Below are positions 50,401 to 60,733 of a stretch of 64,000 nucleotides of DNA, piece by piece; position 1 is the stretch's first letter, and every line of letters starts with the position of its first letter. Under the pieces are notes generated by a model. The model ran no database searches. It worked only from the letters and a program-made list of their open reading frames with translations, and had not been told where the DNA came from. The stretch is from Asterias rubens. Its lineage: Eukaryota; Echinodermata; Asteroidea; Forcipulatida; Asteriidae. The translations under genes were made by a program, and so were the position numbers. The stretch covers positions 3,348,001 through 3,412,000 of the forward strand of contig NC_047070.1 of the NCBI RefSeq assembly GCF_902459465.1. Direction: 5' to 3'.

Positions 50401-51733
50401 ATGCTTAAAATGAATTCGAGTGAGATCAGGAAACAACCTTTGCCTAATTGCACCATGCCGCCTCCGATGATGATGGTAAGAGAAACTACCTTGATTACAG
50501 TAAAGATGTTCTGCACATGCGTCGACAATCGGGTGCTTATCGTACTGGTTATTCCAAGGAAAACTGGATTTGGAAAAACAAATATAAAATTTTTTCAATA
50601 TTACAAACTGTTGGCACCAAAATATCTAACAAAAAACATCATCCTCTTCAATAGGTATCTCTATTAACGTAACAAATTGAAGGCTAAGTGTTTCGATGCA
50701 CTGAGGTGGATTTCACAAAGGTAGTCCTAACTTAGGACTAGTCATATAGGCTATTAAGAGATAGGACTGGTCCTAAGTTAGGACCAGTAAATCATCCTAA
50801 CTTAGGACTGGTCCTATCTCTTAGCATTGCCTACGTCCTAAGTTAGGACTACCTTTGTGAAATCCACCCCAGGACACCTTTGATAATTATCAAAGACCAG
50901 TATTCCCACTTCAAATGCATAAAGTATTGGTCATCGAATTTGCAAGAGAACAAAACAAGAAAAAGCACCTTGTTGCATTAGTTTGTGTGCTTTCAGATGC
51001 ATAATAAAAGGCTTCAACTGAAGACTTTTATTATTTGAGTGAGAAATTACCTCTAAATAACTACATACTTCAGACTATATGCTTAATACTATAACCAACA
51101 GCTCTCCATTGCTCGCTACCAAGTAAGTTTTATGCTAAGAATTAATTTAGTAATAACCAACAGTGGACAGTGCCTTTAAAGATTTTTAATTTGTTGTCAT
51201 GATTTTGTTTAATGTTGGTTTTCGAAGGGGCAATCTTTAGACTTACCTAAAGCCGATGTGCCAATGAGCTGGACGGCGATCCTTGATGGCTGACACGCTG
51301 GATCAGGATAAAAAGGTTGGATGCAATAATCACCGAATGTCAGCGCCACTACAGCAAGAAATGATGGCATTGCGAGAATCACACTGACCCAAAGATACAG
51401 AAACGCCACAAAGTCACCGTAAATCTCCCTCAAATAAGTGTAGATCGCTCCGGAGGAGGTGAAGGTTGTTCCGAGTTCGGCGAAGCAAAGCGCTCCGAGG
51501 AGCGAGAAGGCACCGCAGACTACCCAAATGATCAGGGTAAGACCGACGGAACCAACGCCTTCCAGGACACCCTTCGGTGATACGAAGATACCGGAGCCGA
51601 TGATGATACCTATGTTGATGGCAACCCCGCTCAGGAGAGAGATGGTACGTTTCATCTGCACCAGGGATGACTCGCTGGTGTGACTGGTGCACGACACCCC
51701 GTCCTTAAAACTGTCTTGTGGAGTCATCTTCAT
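44470..51733 (-). CDS. SLC7 amino-acid transporter light subunit, paralogue 2
   Basis: Read on the minus strand, the exons are 51733-51247, 50563-50438, 49833-49740, 49601-49557, 49409-49286, 48963-48860, 48202-48106, 46984-46835, 45008-44831 and 44531-44470 (TGA). They total 1,467 nt and 488 residues. Exons 2-9 have exactly the lengths of the convergent neighbour's exons, and only the first and last differ (487 and 62 versus 490 and 59). Shared blocks include [14 protein letters not shown], Cys147 (PDPACQPS, the expected heavy-chain disulphide), [32 protein letters not shown] and [13 protein letters not shown]. The conserved TM6 Trp (Trp237 in the neighbour) is Cys236 here, because exon 4 starts with T instead of G. 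The short last exon was found by its phase and by [13 protein letters not shown] resembling the neighbour's [14 protein letters not shown] gene duplication is clear. Substrate is unknown. Confidence 0.92.
45165..45563. repeat. copy of the CCTGAACATCTGACGTC MITE family
   Basis: GAGCCTGAACGTCTGACGTC, CTTTCACCTACATTCATTTC and CTCGAGTAAAGACACAGG occur in family order. In intron 8 of SLC7 paralogue 2. Confidence 0.65.
45574..45810. repeat. palindromic MITE family F copy
   Basis: GTGCGTCCGATTTAGCTCCC at the left and GGGAAGCTAATCGAACGCAC at the right. Confidence 0.8.
45812..46787. mobile_element. TTAA-bordered DNA transposon remnant with THAP domain (Kolobok-like)
   Basis: The ends are TTAA-AGTCACCTGGAA and its exact inverse, TTCCAGGTGACT-TTAA. 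TTAA target sites combined with a THAP-bearing protein are the established hallmark of the Kolobok superfamily. At only 976 bp it lacks room for a full transposase. It lies inside intron 8 of SLC7 paralogue 2, and its right end stops 47 bp before the exon 8 donor side. Confidence 0.65.
46097..46450 (+). pseudogene. degenerate THAP zinc-finger domain
   Basis: From an ATG at 46097 the frame reads [10 protein letters not shown]. One base shift away is [14 protein letters not shown] followed by TAG, then [10 protein letters not shown] in a third frame, then [15 protein letters not shown]. Together these are the C-x4-C, W and C-x2-H landmarks of a THAP domain in order, broken by frameshifts and a stop. 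Downstream basic residues ([10 protein letters not shown]) follow in the same frame as the CSEHF block. Confidence 0.65.
47736..48085. repeat. MITE family A copy, diverged
   Basis: TTAAAGGCACTGGACACTAT at the left; the right end has decayed. It stops about 20 bp before exon 7 of SLC7 paralogue 2. Confidence 0.7.
49242..49264. repeat. G-rich tract next to a splice donor
   Basis: About 22 G with a single C, 22 bp from the exon 5 donor of SLC7 paralogue 2 (C-rich on the transcript strand). Confidence 0.85.
50704..50871. repeat. palindromic MITE, TTAGGACT arms
   Basis: GTGGATTTCACAAAGGTAGTC at the left and its exact inverse at the right. The centre has repeated CCTAACTTAGGAC words. Adjacent to a diverged family A copy. 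Confidence 0.85.
50870..51180. repeat. MITE family A copy, diverged
   Basis: The interior and right end (CAACAGTGGACAGTGCCTTTAA) are recognisable. In intron 1 of SLC7 paralogue 2. Confidence 0.65.
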
Positions 51734-51850
51734 TTTATTTTGCCTGTTGTGTGCAACATGAGAGGGTATGCCAGACTAGAGTGACAACATTTACACAATT
51801 TAGACCAAGAATTCAAAGCTTAGGTTGTAAAGTGAGGAACTCGTCGGTGG

Positions 51851-51857
51851 ATTTATA
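51851..51857 (-). promoter_or_regulatory. candidate TATA box of SLC7 paralogue 2
   Basis: On the minus strand this reads TATAAAT, about 120 bp upstream of the ATG at 51733. A start about 30 bp further would give a 5' UTR of roughly 90 nt. It is a position-based inference. Confidence 0.4.
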
Positions 51858-54292
51858 TCAGTGTTTGTGTACACTGTGGTGTTAAATAGAAAAGCAAATA
51901 TCGGTTTATATTGTGAGATTAAAGATCATAAACCCCGCTCACAGCATTTAGAGGTTATCATTGGAGGTTATTGAATGTAGCTGATACCATGGAGGTAGAT
52001 AATTAATAGAGATCAGTGAGGTGGACGAGCATCGGATTTAAGCTCGATGTTCTCTACAATTATTTCCCAGACTGGTACCATGTCTTTATCCGCAAGGATA
52101 AGGACAGGCTTGCATTTCAGTACCTGTGATTTCATTGGAAACAACGATTTTATTGGATAATATTTTTGTGTGTAGTGACGAAAGCTTTCTGTATCTGTGT
52201 TTTGATTGGTCCGAGCTGAGGTTTGGCAGCTGCGCTTGCGGTCATCTGCATATGAATGTAGGTGAAAGGTGAAGATGAGCAGGGATTGATCTAGGCTAGA
52301 GGCCACCTTTTTCGCGTTATTCATGATCCTTGAAGTAAGACGTCAGATGTCCAGGCTAATTTCTTCCTTCCTAATTATGTCATAAACCGTGTTAGTGTTG
52401 CGACGATAGAGGGCAGCATTGAGCTTCCGGGCCACTGAATAGAAGTCACTGTTCCGGGCACCTCTGAGCAACAAACTGTGGGAGATTACAGGGACTAGAC
52501 ACCTTAATTGTCAAAGACCAGTACTCTCTCTTGATGTATCCCAACATAATATGCAAAAAAAACTTACCAAAAACAGAGAACTGAGACACGCTGAGACATG
52601 AAAAAAAACAACTCATTATCAATTCAATTTTCTATGATGGTTTATTCCAAATAAAACATTTGGAAACTAAGCAACTGCAAATGTGGATAACTCTGCTTCA
52701 GAGTAAAATGGTAGTGTTTAACATTTTTTTTAAAATTATTTAATTAATGTTTACCTTTTCAGCAATATCTGGCTCTTACAGGTGTTATTGTTTGATACTC
52801 TTAAATAATCAATCTTTTACTGACCGTAGTTAGTTATTTTCTGGCTGATTTCGAAAATTTTTGTTTTTATTGCAGAACCCTTGTTGTTTGTTATTTACAT
52901 TGTTTCAATTTATTAAATGTACTTTTGATTTTTGTTAAATAAATACATTTTGTTGAGATCTTACTTTTAGTTTGTTCTTGAAGCGCCTTGGGCGCCTTTC
53001 AGGTAAATGTTGTGCATGTTCTGTTATTTTGTTTTGTCAAAAATTGTATTTAAAAATAATTGACAAAATATCATTTTCTAAGAATGTGAAATAACTCTCT
53101 GCTATTCATGAAATCTGTGTATAGATATCTGTGAATAAGAAGCTATTTCATATTAATGTAAGACACAGCAAAAATAATACCTGATAAAGCATTTTATTGT
53201 TTAAAACAACACGTTACAACTTAACGACTTTTTTTGATGATGCGTGAATGTAGAATACAGTGCAAGTGGAATGTAGAATACAGTGCATGTGAATAATAAT
53301 TACACACAATATTTCATGTATTTTTCTTATTCACTTGATCGAAGGCAGCGTAATATTTGCGTGAAAACGGTCCTTGAAACAATCTTACTGTTTGATAAAA
53401 ATGACACATTCTAAATGTAATACAATTAGCATTGAATAACGGTTTTTAAGGCACTTAGGCATAGTATATTAAAATCTTAGCGCAAACATTGAGATTTATA
53501 TTTAGTTTATTGACAAAAAAAAACACTTGTTCGAAGACATGTAATTAATGGCACTAGACACTATTGACAATATTATTCAAAATAATTATTAGCATAAAAA
53601 CTTACTTGGTAATAAGCAATAGAGAGCTGTTGATATTATAAAACGTTGTGATAAACGGCTGCCTCTGAAGTAACGTAGTATTGAAAAGAAGTATTTTTCC
53701 ACGAGTTTGATTTCGAAACCTCAGAATGTAATTTTGAAGTCTCGAAATCAAGCATCTGAAAGCACACCTATGTGTGACAATTTTTGTTCTTCTATTATTA
53801 TCTCGCAACTTCGACGACCAATATTTAGCTCAAATTTTCACAGCTTTGTTATTTTTTATGCATACAGAAAAAAGATAGAAAAAAATTTCACAGATTTACA
53901 AATAACTTACAGGGTTTACTGAAGGTAAGGGTGAAAGACTTCTCTTGAAATATTATTCCATGAAATGCTTTACTTTAGAAAACATTTAAACAAGTATCAA
54001 TTCACGATTTCGAGAATAACGGATATATTTTAAATACATGTCATGACAAGGCGAAACAAGGATGGGTTTTCCCGTTATTTTCTCCGACTCCGATGACCGA
54101 TTCAGCCTAAAATTTCACAGGTTTGTTAGTTTATATATAAGTTGTGATACACGAAGTGTTGGCCTTTGGACAATACTGTTTACCGAAAGTGTACGATGGC
54201 TTTAAGGTCGCATCAAGCTCTCTTTATGTTTAATAGTGATAAATAAGTTTACTTTCATGTCAAGCTCAGACGTTGTGTTAGTGATTTGTGTC
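51858..54292. other. intergenic between SLC7 paralogue 2 and the small lectin
   Basis: No gene seen. It holds a MITE copy at 52060-52365 (GACGTCAGATGTCCAGGCTA), a family A fragment at 52486-52565, a GAAGCGCCTTGGGCGCCTT retroelement-like tail near 52980, AT-rich DNA, and a family A/B chimera at 53546-54205. Confidence 0.55.
53546..54205. repeat. family A MITE joined to family B MITE
   Basis: 53546-53866 is family A lacking its right end. At about 53868 it continues directly into the family B interior and right end (CCGAAAGTGTACGATGGCTTTAA). Either one inserted into the other, or a recombinant moved as one. Confidence 0.65.
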
Positions 54293-54300
54293 TTTATTTT

Positions 54301-57300
54301 TCATTGTCTGTTGGGGGAACAGACCTCAAGAGGAAATTCCTTCACCGTTACCTCACACAGCTGCAGTATTGCAAGCTTGGCTATCGGTATGTCTACAAAG
54401 ACATAGCGCGCCCTCACCGGCGGGTCACATTTAAACTCAATGATGCCACCACGTGGTGCAGCCTGTTCAGCCGTCACTGGTTCCCCGCATATGTCGTTGT
54501 TGGTTACGATGTGGTTTATCCCTGCTCTTGCAACGGCACCAGTCAAACGCTCGCCTGTTTTAAAATGTTTCAAAGGTAATAATATAACGGCTACTTTGTT
54601 TAAACTCTGCAAGAAAATACAATTGCTTTTTTGTAAGCCAATGCATAAGCTAAACCTCAGTCGTTTGTTGATATAAAAAGTATGTTTACTTACTGCAACA
54701 GTCGATCCTATTGATGATTGTAATCGTCCTGATGCAATGAGCACCCTCAAGATCAACTCTCCACCACGGGTCCATCTCGCCACCATCCGCTGTTGGCACA
54801 GATTGTGAAAAGAAAGCACAGATTTGTATTTGTTTTGAGGGAGAATGAAACCTTCAATGTGGACTTAATTGTATAGTTATATAAAATGTCAACTCGCTGC
54901 AGGACGCCGGTGTCAAATGCAATTGTGTCCGCCATGCAGTACTGTCCGTTCCGGACACTCTTGCATATGCAATCGTGTCCGGGGCTATGCAAAAACCGTC
55001 CAGCGGACATGCACATGACTGTACATGTATTATGTGCGCGCGTAAGCGAGCGTGCATGTACTGAATCTACGTATTGTTCACGTATTTTATGATTGCAGCG
55101 AATACCCAACGGCCGAACATTTCCCATGCCATTCATGACATGCACTTAGTTAGCTTGAAAAAAAAGGCAGACGTGTTCCGTCGACCAAGGGCGTTTAATT
55201 TACTGCAAGGACGGTTTTGCACGGGGGCTGACACAACTGCATATGCAAATGTGTCCGGGCGGACACGATTGCATATGCAAAACCGTCCGGCGGACATTAT
55301 TGCATATGCAATAATGTGCAATATGTGCATATGCAATAATGTCCTCCGGATAGTGTTGCATAGAGGACATAATTGCATGCGACACCGGTCACAAGCTCTT
55401 TCGCGTGAGAAAAGTACGATCCGTGACGTCACGCATCATAACAACCAGTATTTCCATATAACTATTGTGCACTACCTCAACTTGGTCCACCTGGTACTCT
55501 TTAAAGGCAGTGGACACTATTGGTAATTACTCAAAATAATTATTAGCATAACACCTTACTTGGTAACGAGTAATGGGGAGAGGTAAAAAACATTTTGAGA
55601 AACGGCTCCCTCTGAAGTGCCATAGTTTTCGAGCAAGAAGTAATTTTCCACGAATTTGATTTCGAGACCTCAGATTTAGAACTTGAGGTATCGAAATCAA
55701 CCATCTAAACGCACACAACTTCGTGTGACAAGGGTGTTTTTTTCTTTCATTATTATCTCGCAAGTTCGATGACCATTGAGCTCAAATTTTCACAGGTTTA
55801 TTATTTTATGCATATGTTGAGATACACCAACTGTGGGGACTAGTCTTTGACACTTACCAATAGTGTCCACTGCCTTTAAAAGACTCTTTCTTTTAAATGT
55901 CTGTATAGGCCTACAGTTGTCACTTCAAATTAGCCCAAAGCTGTGAAAGATTAACAGGACTCTCTACTGTCCGCCTTGCTGGCAAATTAGTGTTTATACT
56001 TAAAACTCATTCCTACAAATACATGGTATGCTAAATAGTGTGAGAAGCTTTGCATGGTGTGAAAAATAAAAATAAACTATTTATTATGCGGGTTCATACC
56101 ATTATGTGATCTCTTTTCGAACAGTATACTCTGCTTGTCATTAGAGCCAATACTCCCTCAAAAGAGATCTCATATACATGGTTGTACCCGCAAAGTTTAC
56201 TATTTTTTACTATTTACTTCTATACATTTTGAGTTGTCCCTCAAATGGCTCTTTAAAAAGAGCGGTGCTTATTTTACTCTTTTAGGGGGGTTTCACTCCA
56301 GGACAGAGTGAAAATCACTTTAAAAAAAGATGAAAACTACAATCTAAAAGAGTGGAAGACCACTTGAAAAAGAGTTGTCCCTCATATGGCTCTTCAAAGA
56401 GTGCCTTTTCACTGTTTTGCGTTTAAAAAGAATAATACTTCTCACATGATGGTTGTTAAATGTTTGTTTTCTTACTTGTGTGTGTGAAACTCTTGAGTGG
56501 AGCCTCATCGCAAATCTTGCCATCTACAGCATAGTAAGGTTCGTGCCCGTCCCTGAATTTGGAACTTTGATCAGTTGGTTTGCCAATAATGGAGAAATCC
56601 ACTGAAAAGAACAAAGAGATTGTAAAAGCAATGGAAAGTGGCTCTAAAGAAACGTTACAGAATGGTTTGTTTGCTTACATAACATCGATTCAAAATTAAA
56701 AATGAATAAAACGCTCACTGAGCGATAAACTCCAAACGGGAAATTAGATTATTTATTTCTCATCAAATATGAAATTTCAGACAGAATCATTCAAGGGATG
56801 TTTTCTCTTGTCATCATCATTAGACCATGTAAGTTTCATGTAAATCTGTGACCTGCTTGATTGTTGTTCTGACCAATTCTGTAACGTTCCTTAAATGATA
56901 AAATTATACCCCCCCCCATTTATAATCTATACAAACATATTTTGTACATTTTTGTAAAGGTTAGTTTTGATTTGTTTTCTTCTTCAAATAGCAGACAACC
57001 AGAAATCATCGATTTCTCAGCATGGTCAATTTCAAAGTGTTTCAAATCTAAATTAGGTGAGGTCCTATAGACCATGTGAACTGTACAATAAGTGTGACCT
57101 TGTAGTGTACATTCTTTCGCTAGTCTGGCAGACAAGATACTGCACTGCTCACATGGGAAAGTTTACATTTTTTGGTCATAATTTCCACATAAAGCCAATG
57201 AAAGTAAAAGCTGGACAAGTTTTGAGATGTGCCCCCTTTCATCATATCAAAAGTTGATAGGAATTAGACAGTGCAATCTCCTTAAAATATAAGGTTTATT

Positions 57301-58337
57301 GTTTTCTTCCGTTAGGCTGTGTACAAATCGTGCCTGCTGGAAGTCCAGGCTTTGTGGCTCTTTTGTAAACATGTGATGTCACAGGTCACATCGTCTATCA
57401 GGAGGGTAACAGTAAAACAAAAACTATACATAGATAATCACACTATCAAATATTGTTAATTTTGCAGGGCCAAAAGGTTTTTAAAGGAGACAATGCTGAC
57501 CTGGGCAATCCAAAAAGACGACAATTTCTATCTCAGTGGCTCTGAATGGTGGCTGATCAATGTAATAAGGTATGTACGATCTCTCTGGTGTGTACAAATT
57601 CAATCCGCCTGGTAGGAGTCGTGTACAAATACAGCGGTTGTTGTAGTCAACTGGTAACACCCATCTGAGTTTACCCTCTTGGTTAGAGTCAGGCTCCTGG
57701 CCTAGGTAACATTTGTTGGCCGCCACCGCTATCCAATAATGAGCTGAGGGATAACAAATGGCCCAGTTGGACAAGTGATTTAAAAAAAAATTGACTTGAC
57801 AATGTTATGCTTATCTAAGCAATGGGAAGGTGTACTTCGGTTACTCTTAAACATATCAATAATGGCAGCTTTCAATAGTTTTTAGCATTTCGAGAAACAT
57901 TTCACTTTGGAGTAATGTGGTTATGTAAAGGGACACATTGTCATAGATTGGGTGCTTTTTGTTACAAATGCATGTGTGAAAGTTTTATGGTCGAAAGATG
58001 TTTTTAATGTAAGAATATAAGGACTACAAATATCCTCCAAAACTGATTTGTTGTGTGAACTAACACTGTCCGCCATTTTGTGTAATACAACAAATGTTTC
58101 TGCAAAATGGCGAACCTTGTCAATTCACGAACCATAAGAGAAACCACGCCTTAAATTTATGTTAATGCCCATATTTATTTTTAGAACACATTATATAAAC
58201 CATATTTATGTCATAACAAACGCGTTTTTGAAGCCTACTATAAAGCACACATTCCAGGCAACATGTACGTTCAAGAGAGTTGACTTACCACAGAACACAG
58301 CCGAAATGATTACACTCAGCCAAGTAAACTGCGCCAT
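54301..58337 (-). CDS. secreted F-type (FTP) lectin with N-terminal Cys domain
   Basis: Five minus-strand exons join in phase: 58337-58289, 57743-57501, 56601-56476, 54789-54694 and 54554-54301 (TGA), giving 255 residues. Exon 1 is a signal peptide (MAQFTWLSVIISAVFCG). Exon 2 is an 81-codon domain with four Cys visible (NKCY, RCICTR, LDCP) that I do not recognise. Exons 3-5 form one fucolectin/tachylectin-4/pentraxin-1 type domain: GKPTDQSS, AVDGKICD, DPWWRVDLEG, then NRIDCCSER, which gives the RxDx4R fucose-site signature, with a His in FTHT upstream. The C-terminal part keeps NDICGEPV, FKCDPPVRARYVFVDIP and LQLCEVTV. Domains of this family bind L-fucose through His, Arg, Arg, and many need calcium. 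The role is likely extracellular glycan or microbe recognition (inference). A minus-strand AATAAA follows the stop at once (54298-54293). Confidence 0.88.
54907..55388. repeat. inverted-repeat element built of short palindromes
   Basis: Its ends CCGGTGTCAAATGCAATTGTG and CATAATTGCATGCGACACCGG are inverted. Inside, TTGCATATGCAA and GTCCGG(C)GGAC words alternate many times. In the intron splitting the FTP domain of the small lectin. Confidence 0.75.
55501..55879. repeat. MITE family A, full copy
   Basis: TTAAAGGCAGTGGACACTAT and its inverse at the ends; closely similar to the 31342 copy. In a lectin intron. Confidence 0.85.
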
Positions 58338-58405
58338 AATACCACAAAGCTTGCTGGTTTTTATTTTACAACTCACAGTACATTACATTTGCAGCAGATA
58401 AGACC

Positions 58406-58412
58406 TTTTATA
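58406..58412 (-). promoter_or_regulatory. TATA box of the small FTP lectin gene
   Basis: Minus-strand TATAAAA about 70 bp upstream of the ATG at 58337 implies a short 5' UTR of about 45 nt. The spacing fits a focused promoter. Confidence 0.5.
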
Positions 58413-60733
58413 AAAAGAAATACGCTGGTTATGAGACTTTCCCCCACAAGACAAGATGTCTGCCCCGTTGAATGCGTAGAGTTTTTGTGTATTGTACTAC
58501 CAGATACATCTCAGCATACAGAACGTTCTAATTAAAGTGAATATCTGGGTAAAACCAATACATGATCGAATAATCAGGCCACGTAACACAAGAAGTCGCT
58601 ATGACGAACAGACTTTTCATAAAGTATATCAAATCATACCATTTTTTAATATCGGCAACCTTGACATGTTTATCAGATAGGATAGTGCGAACAATATAGA
58701 TTTTATCAATACTTGTTAGGTTGTGAGTATGGTAGACTTATAGACTACGTCAAATTGATCCCAACCAGAATTGATGAAAGAACCAAACCTTCTTATATGT
58801 AAACGTTTCGTGTGCTGGTAGTATGTGTTAAATGTTTATTTGATCTGCTCTAATTTATACTGTAATCACAAGAAGGTATTTCCATGGATACTCTCTATAC
58901 ATCCAGTGTGTATCTCAAACCGAGACAAAGAGTCAGAACGTATTGTAAACTTGTTTAGTCCCCCTCTTAGCTGCTTTTTAATTCAAATTCAATTCGATAG
59001 ATAGTTGAACTTTGCGAAGGAGCAACAACCTGAAAATGTCCAACAAAGGGTCATTCCAAAGAATTGTGTTTAACACACCCTGGTATTCATACACCCGTGT
59101 GTGATAATAGAGCGTAACAATTGCCTTGGATGTAGCTCTATAAAACTCACCTTTAAGGTGACTTCTCTTGACTGACACTTGATGATGCCTATATGCACGA
59201 ACTCAAATGTCCGTTTCACTACATTCCAGCTTGGATACGTGTATTAAGGTTTTACAATAATTTTGTCTGTACACATGGGTTTTTGAAAACTGCATGTTGG
59301 GTAATGCGACACTTGATGACGTCAACTATAACATGGCCTCATCTTTTTTCCTGCAATATACCCTAGTTTAGATACCTGCAATATTTGACCTTGCGATTCC
59401 ATTGCACTCATTACTACAGTGTTGTTAGTCCCCGAAGGCCTTAGTTCATATTTTTTTAAACTACATGTATTTATTAATATAGTTTAAAGCTAACAGCCTA
59501 TTACGTTGTAGTGCATAAACAGCATTGTCACAGAACTTGAACGGTATTTTAAAGTATCTTAAAAATTTTAGATGGCAGGTATTAACAATTATATTGTTCA
59601 TTACAAAGTTAAAGAATTAAAACAAAACAAAACATTTTTTCAGACATATTTAAATTACTGTGAATTAATAGTTGAAAAAAAAAATGCTCACAACAAAGTC
59701 GAAATCTGCAAACCGCTTTCTTGGAATTATTTTTTTCCCGAAAAACAACCGAACTATCCTTTTGGAAAAATCGAACAGAGTTTGTCATTTTTTTAAAAAC
59801 TCTATAGACTTCACTTTCAAACTGTTAGTGATTTTTGTTTTCGATGTGTTTCTTCACTTAAAGGAACACGTTGCCTTGGATCGGACGAGTTAGTCTTTGA
59901 AAAGCGTTTGAAACCGTTTGTTACGAAATGCATATGGTTGGATAGACAATTTAAGAGTAGAATATAATGATCAACAAAAACATGCCTCGAAATTGCACGG
60001 TTTTCATTTACGTAGCGAACCGACACGGTCGGCCATTTTGTGGAGTCAAAATTTTGACTCCATAAAATGGCCGACCGTGTTTATTTGCGACGTAAGGAAA
60101 ACCGTGCAATTTCGAGTGATTGTGTTGATTATTATATTTTACTTTTAAATATCTTTCTAACCATATGCATTTTCCTTTAACTCAGGTGTTCTTTCTGTTT
60201 ATTTACTTACATTGTTTTAAATAGTTATCTGCTTTTCATGAAGTATGCATGTCAAGTTGACAATACCTTACAAAGCATCCGACCAAAATGAATGTCGAAC
60301 ACATTACAGTGGACTGTCTTTTTTGAAACCCCATTACAAAGAACAATGTATTTCATCTTGTTTTCTTACTTACTCGATCGAAAGTAGCGTAACACTTACG
60401 TGAAAAACATACCTCGACACATAACTTGATTTTCTGCGCGACGAATACGAAAAGCAATGAATATTGTATTTAAGAAATTATGGCTTTAAAGTAATATTAT
60501 AATCTAAACCACAGATTTACAATTAATACGAAATACATCGCGATAGGGCCTAAATCAATCGAATTTGTATTACTTTTCTACAGGCTCTCATGTTGAATTG
60601 GTGATTGTTGGCTTCAATTCCCATCGTCTGTGGATGAACATAATTGCAAGGGGAAATTCTTTCACCGTTACCTCACACAGCTGCAATATTGCAACCGTGT
60701 ATATCGGTATGTCTACAAAGACGTAGCGCGCCC
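58413..60733. other. intergenic between the two lectin genes
   Basis: No gene seen apart from the relic of the lectin C-terminus at 60640-60733. It includes a family C MITE (59858-60180) and AT-rich DNA. Confidence 0.5.
59858..60180. repeat. MITE family C copy with perfect inner hairpin
   Basis: TTAA-bordered; AAGGAACACGTTGCCTTGG at the left, right end shortened. Near 60030-60080, GGTCGGCCATTTTGTGGAGTC and the inverse form an inner hairpin. Confidence 0.75.

Noticed and set aside
51414..51692. 92-codon minus-strand frame overlapping SLC7 paralogue 2 exon 1
   Set aside because: Out-of-frame reading of exon 1. The true frame encodes the conserved TM1-TM4 region.
54440..55145. Several open frames opposite or beside the lectin exons
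   Set aside because: Shadows of the FTP exons and of the palindromic element. The in-phase spliced model explains the conserved residues.
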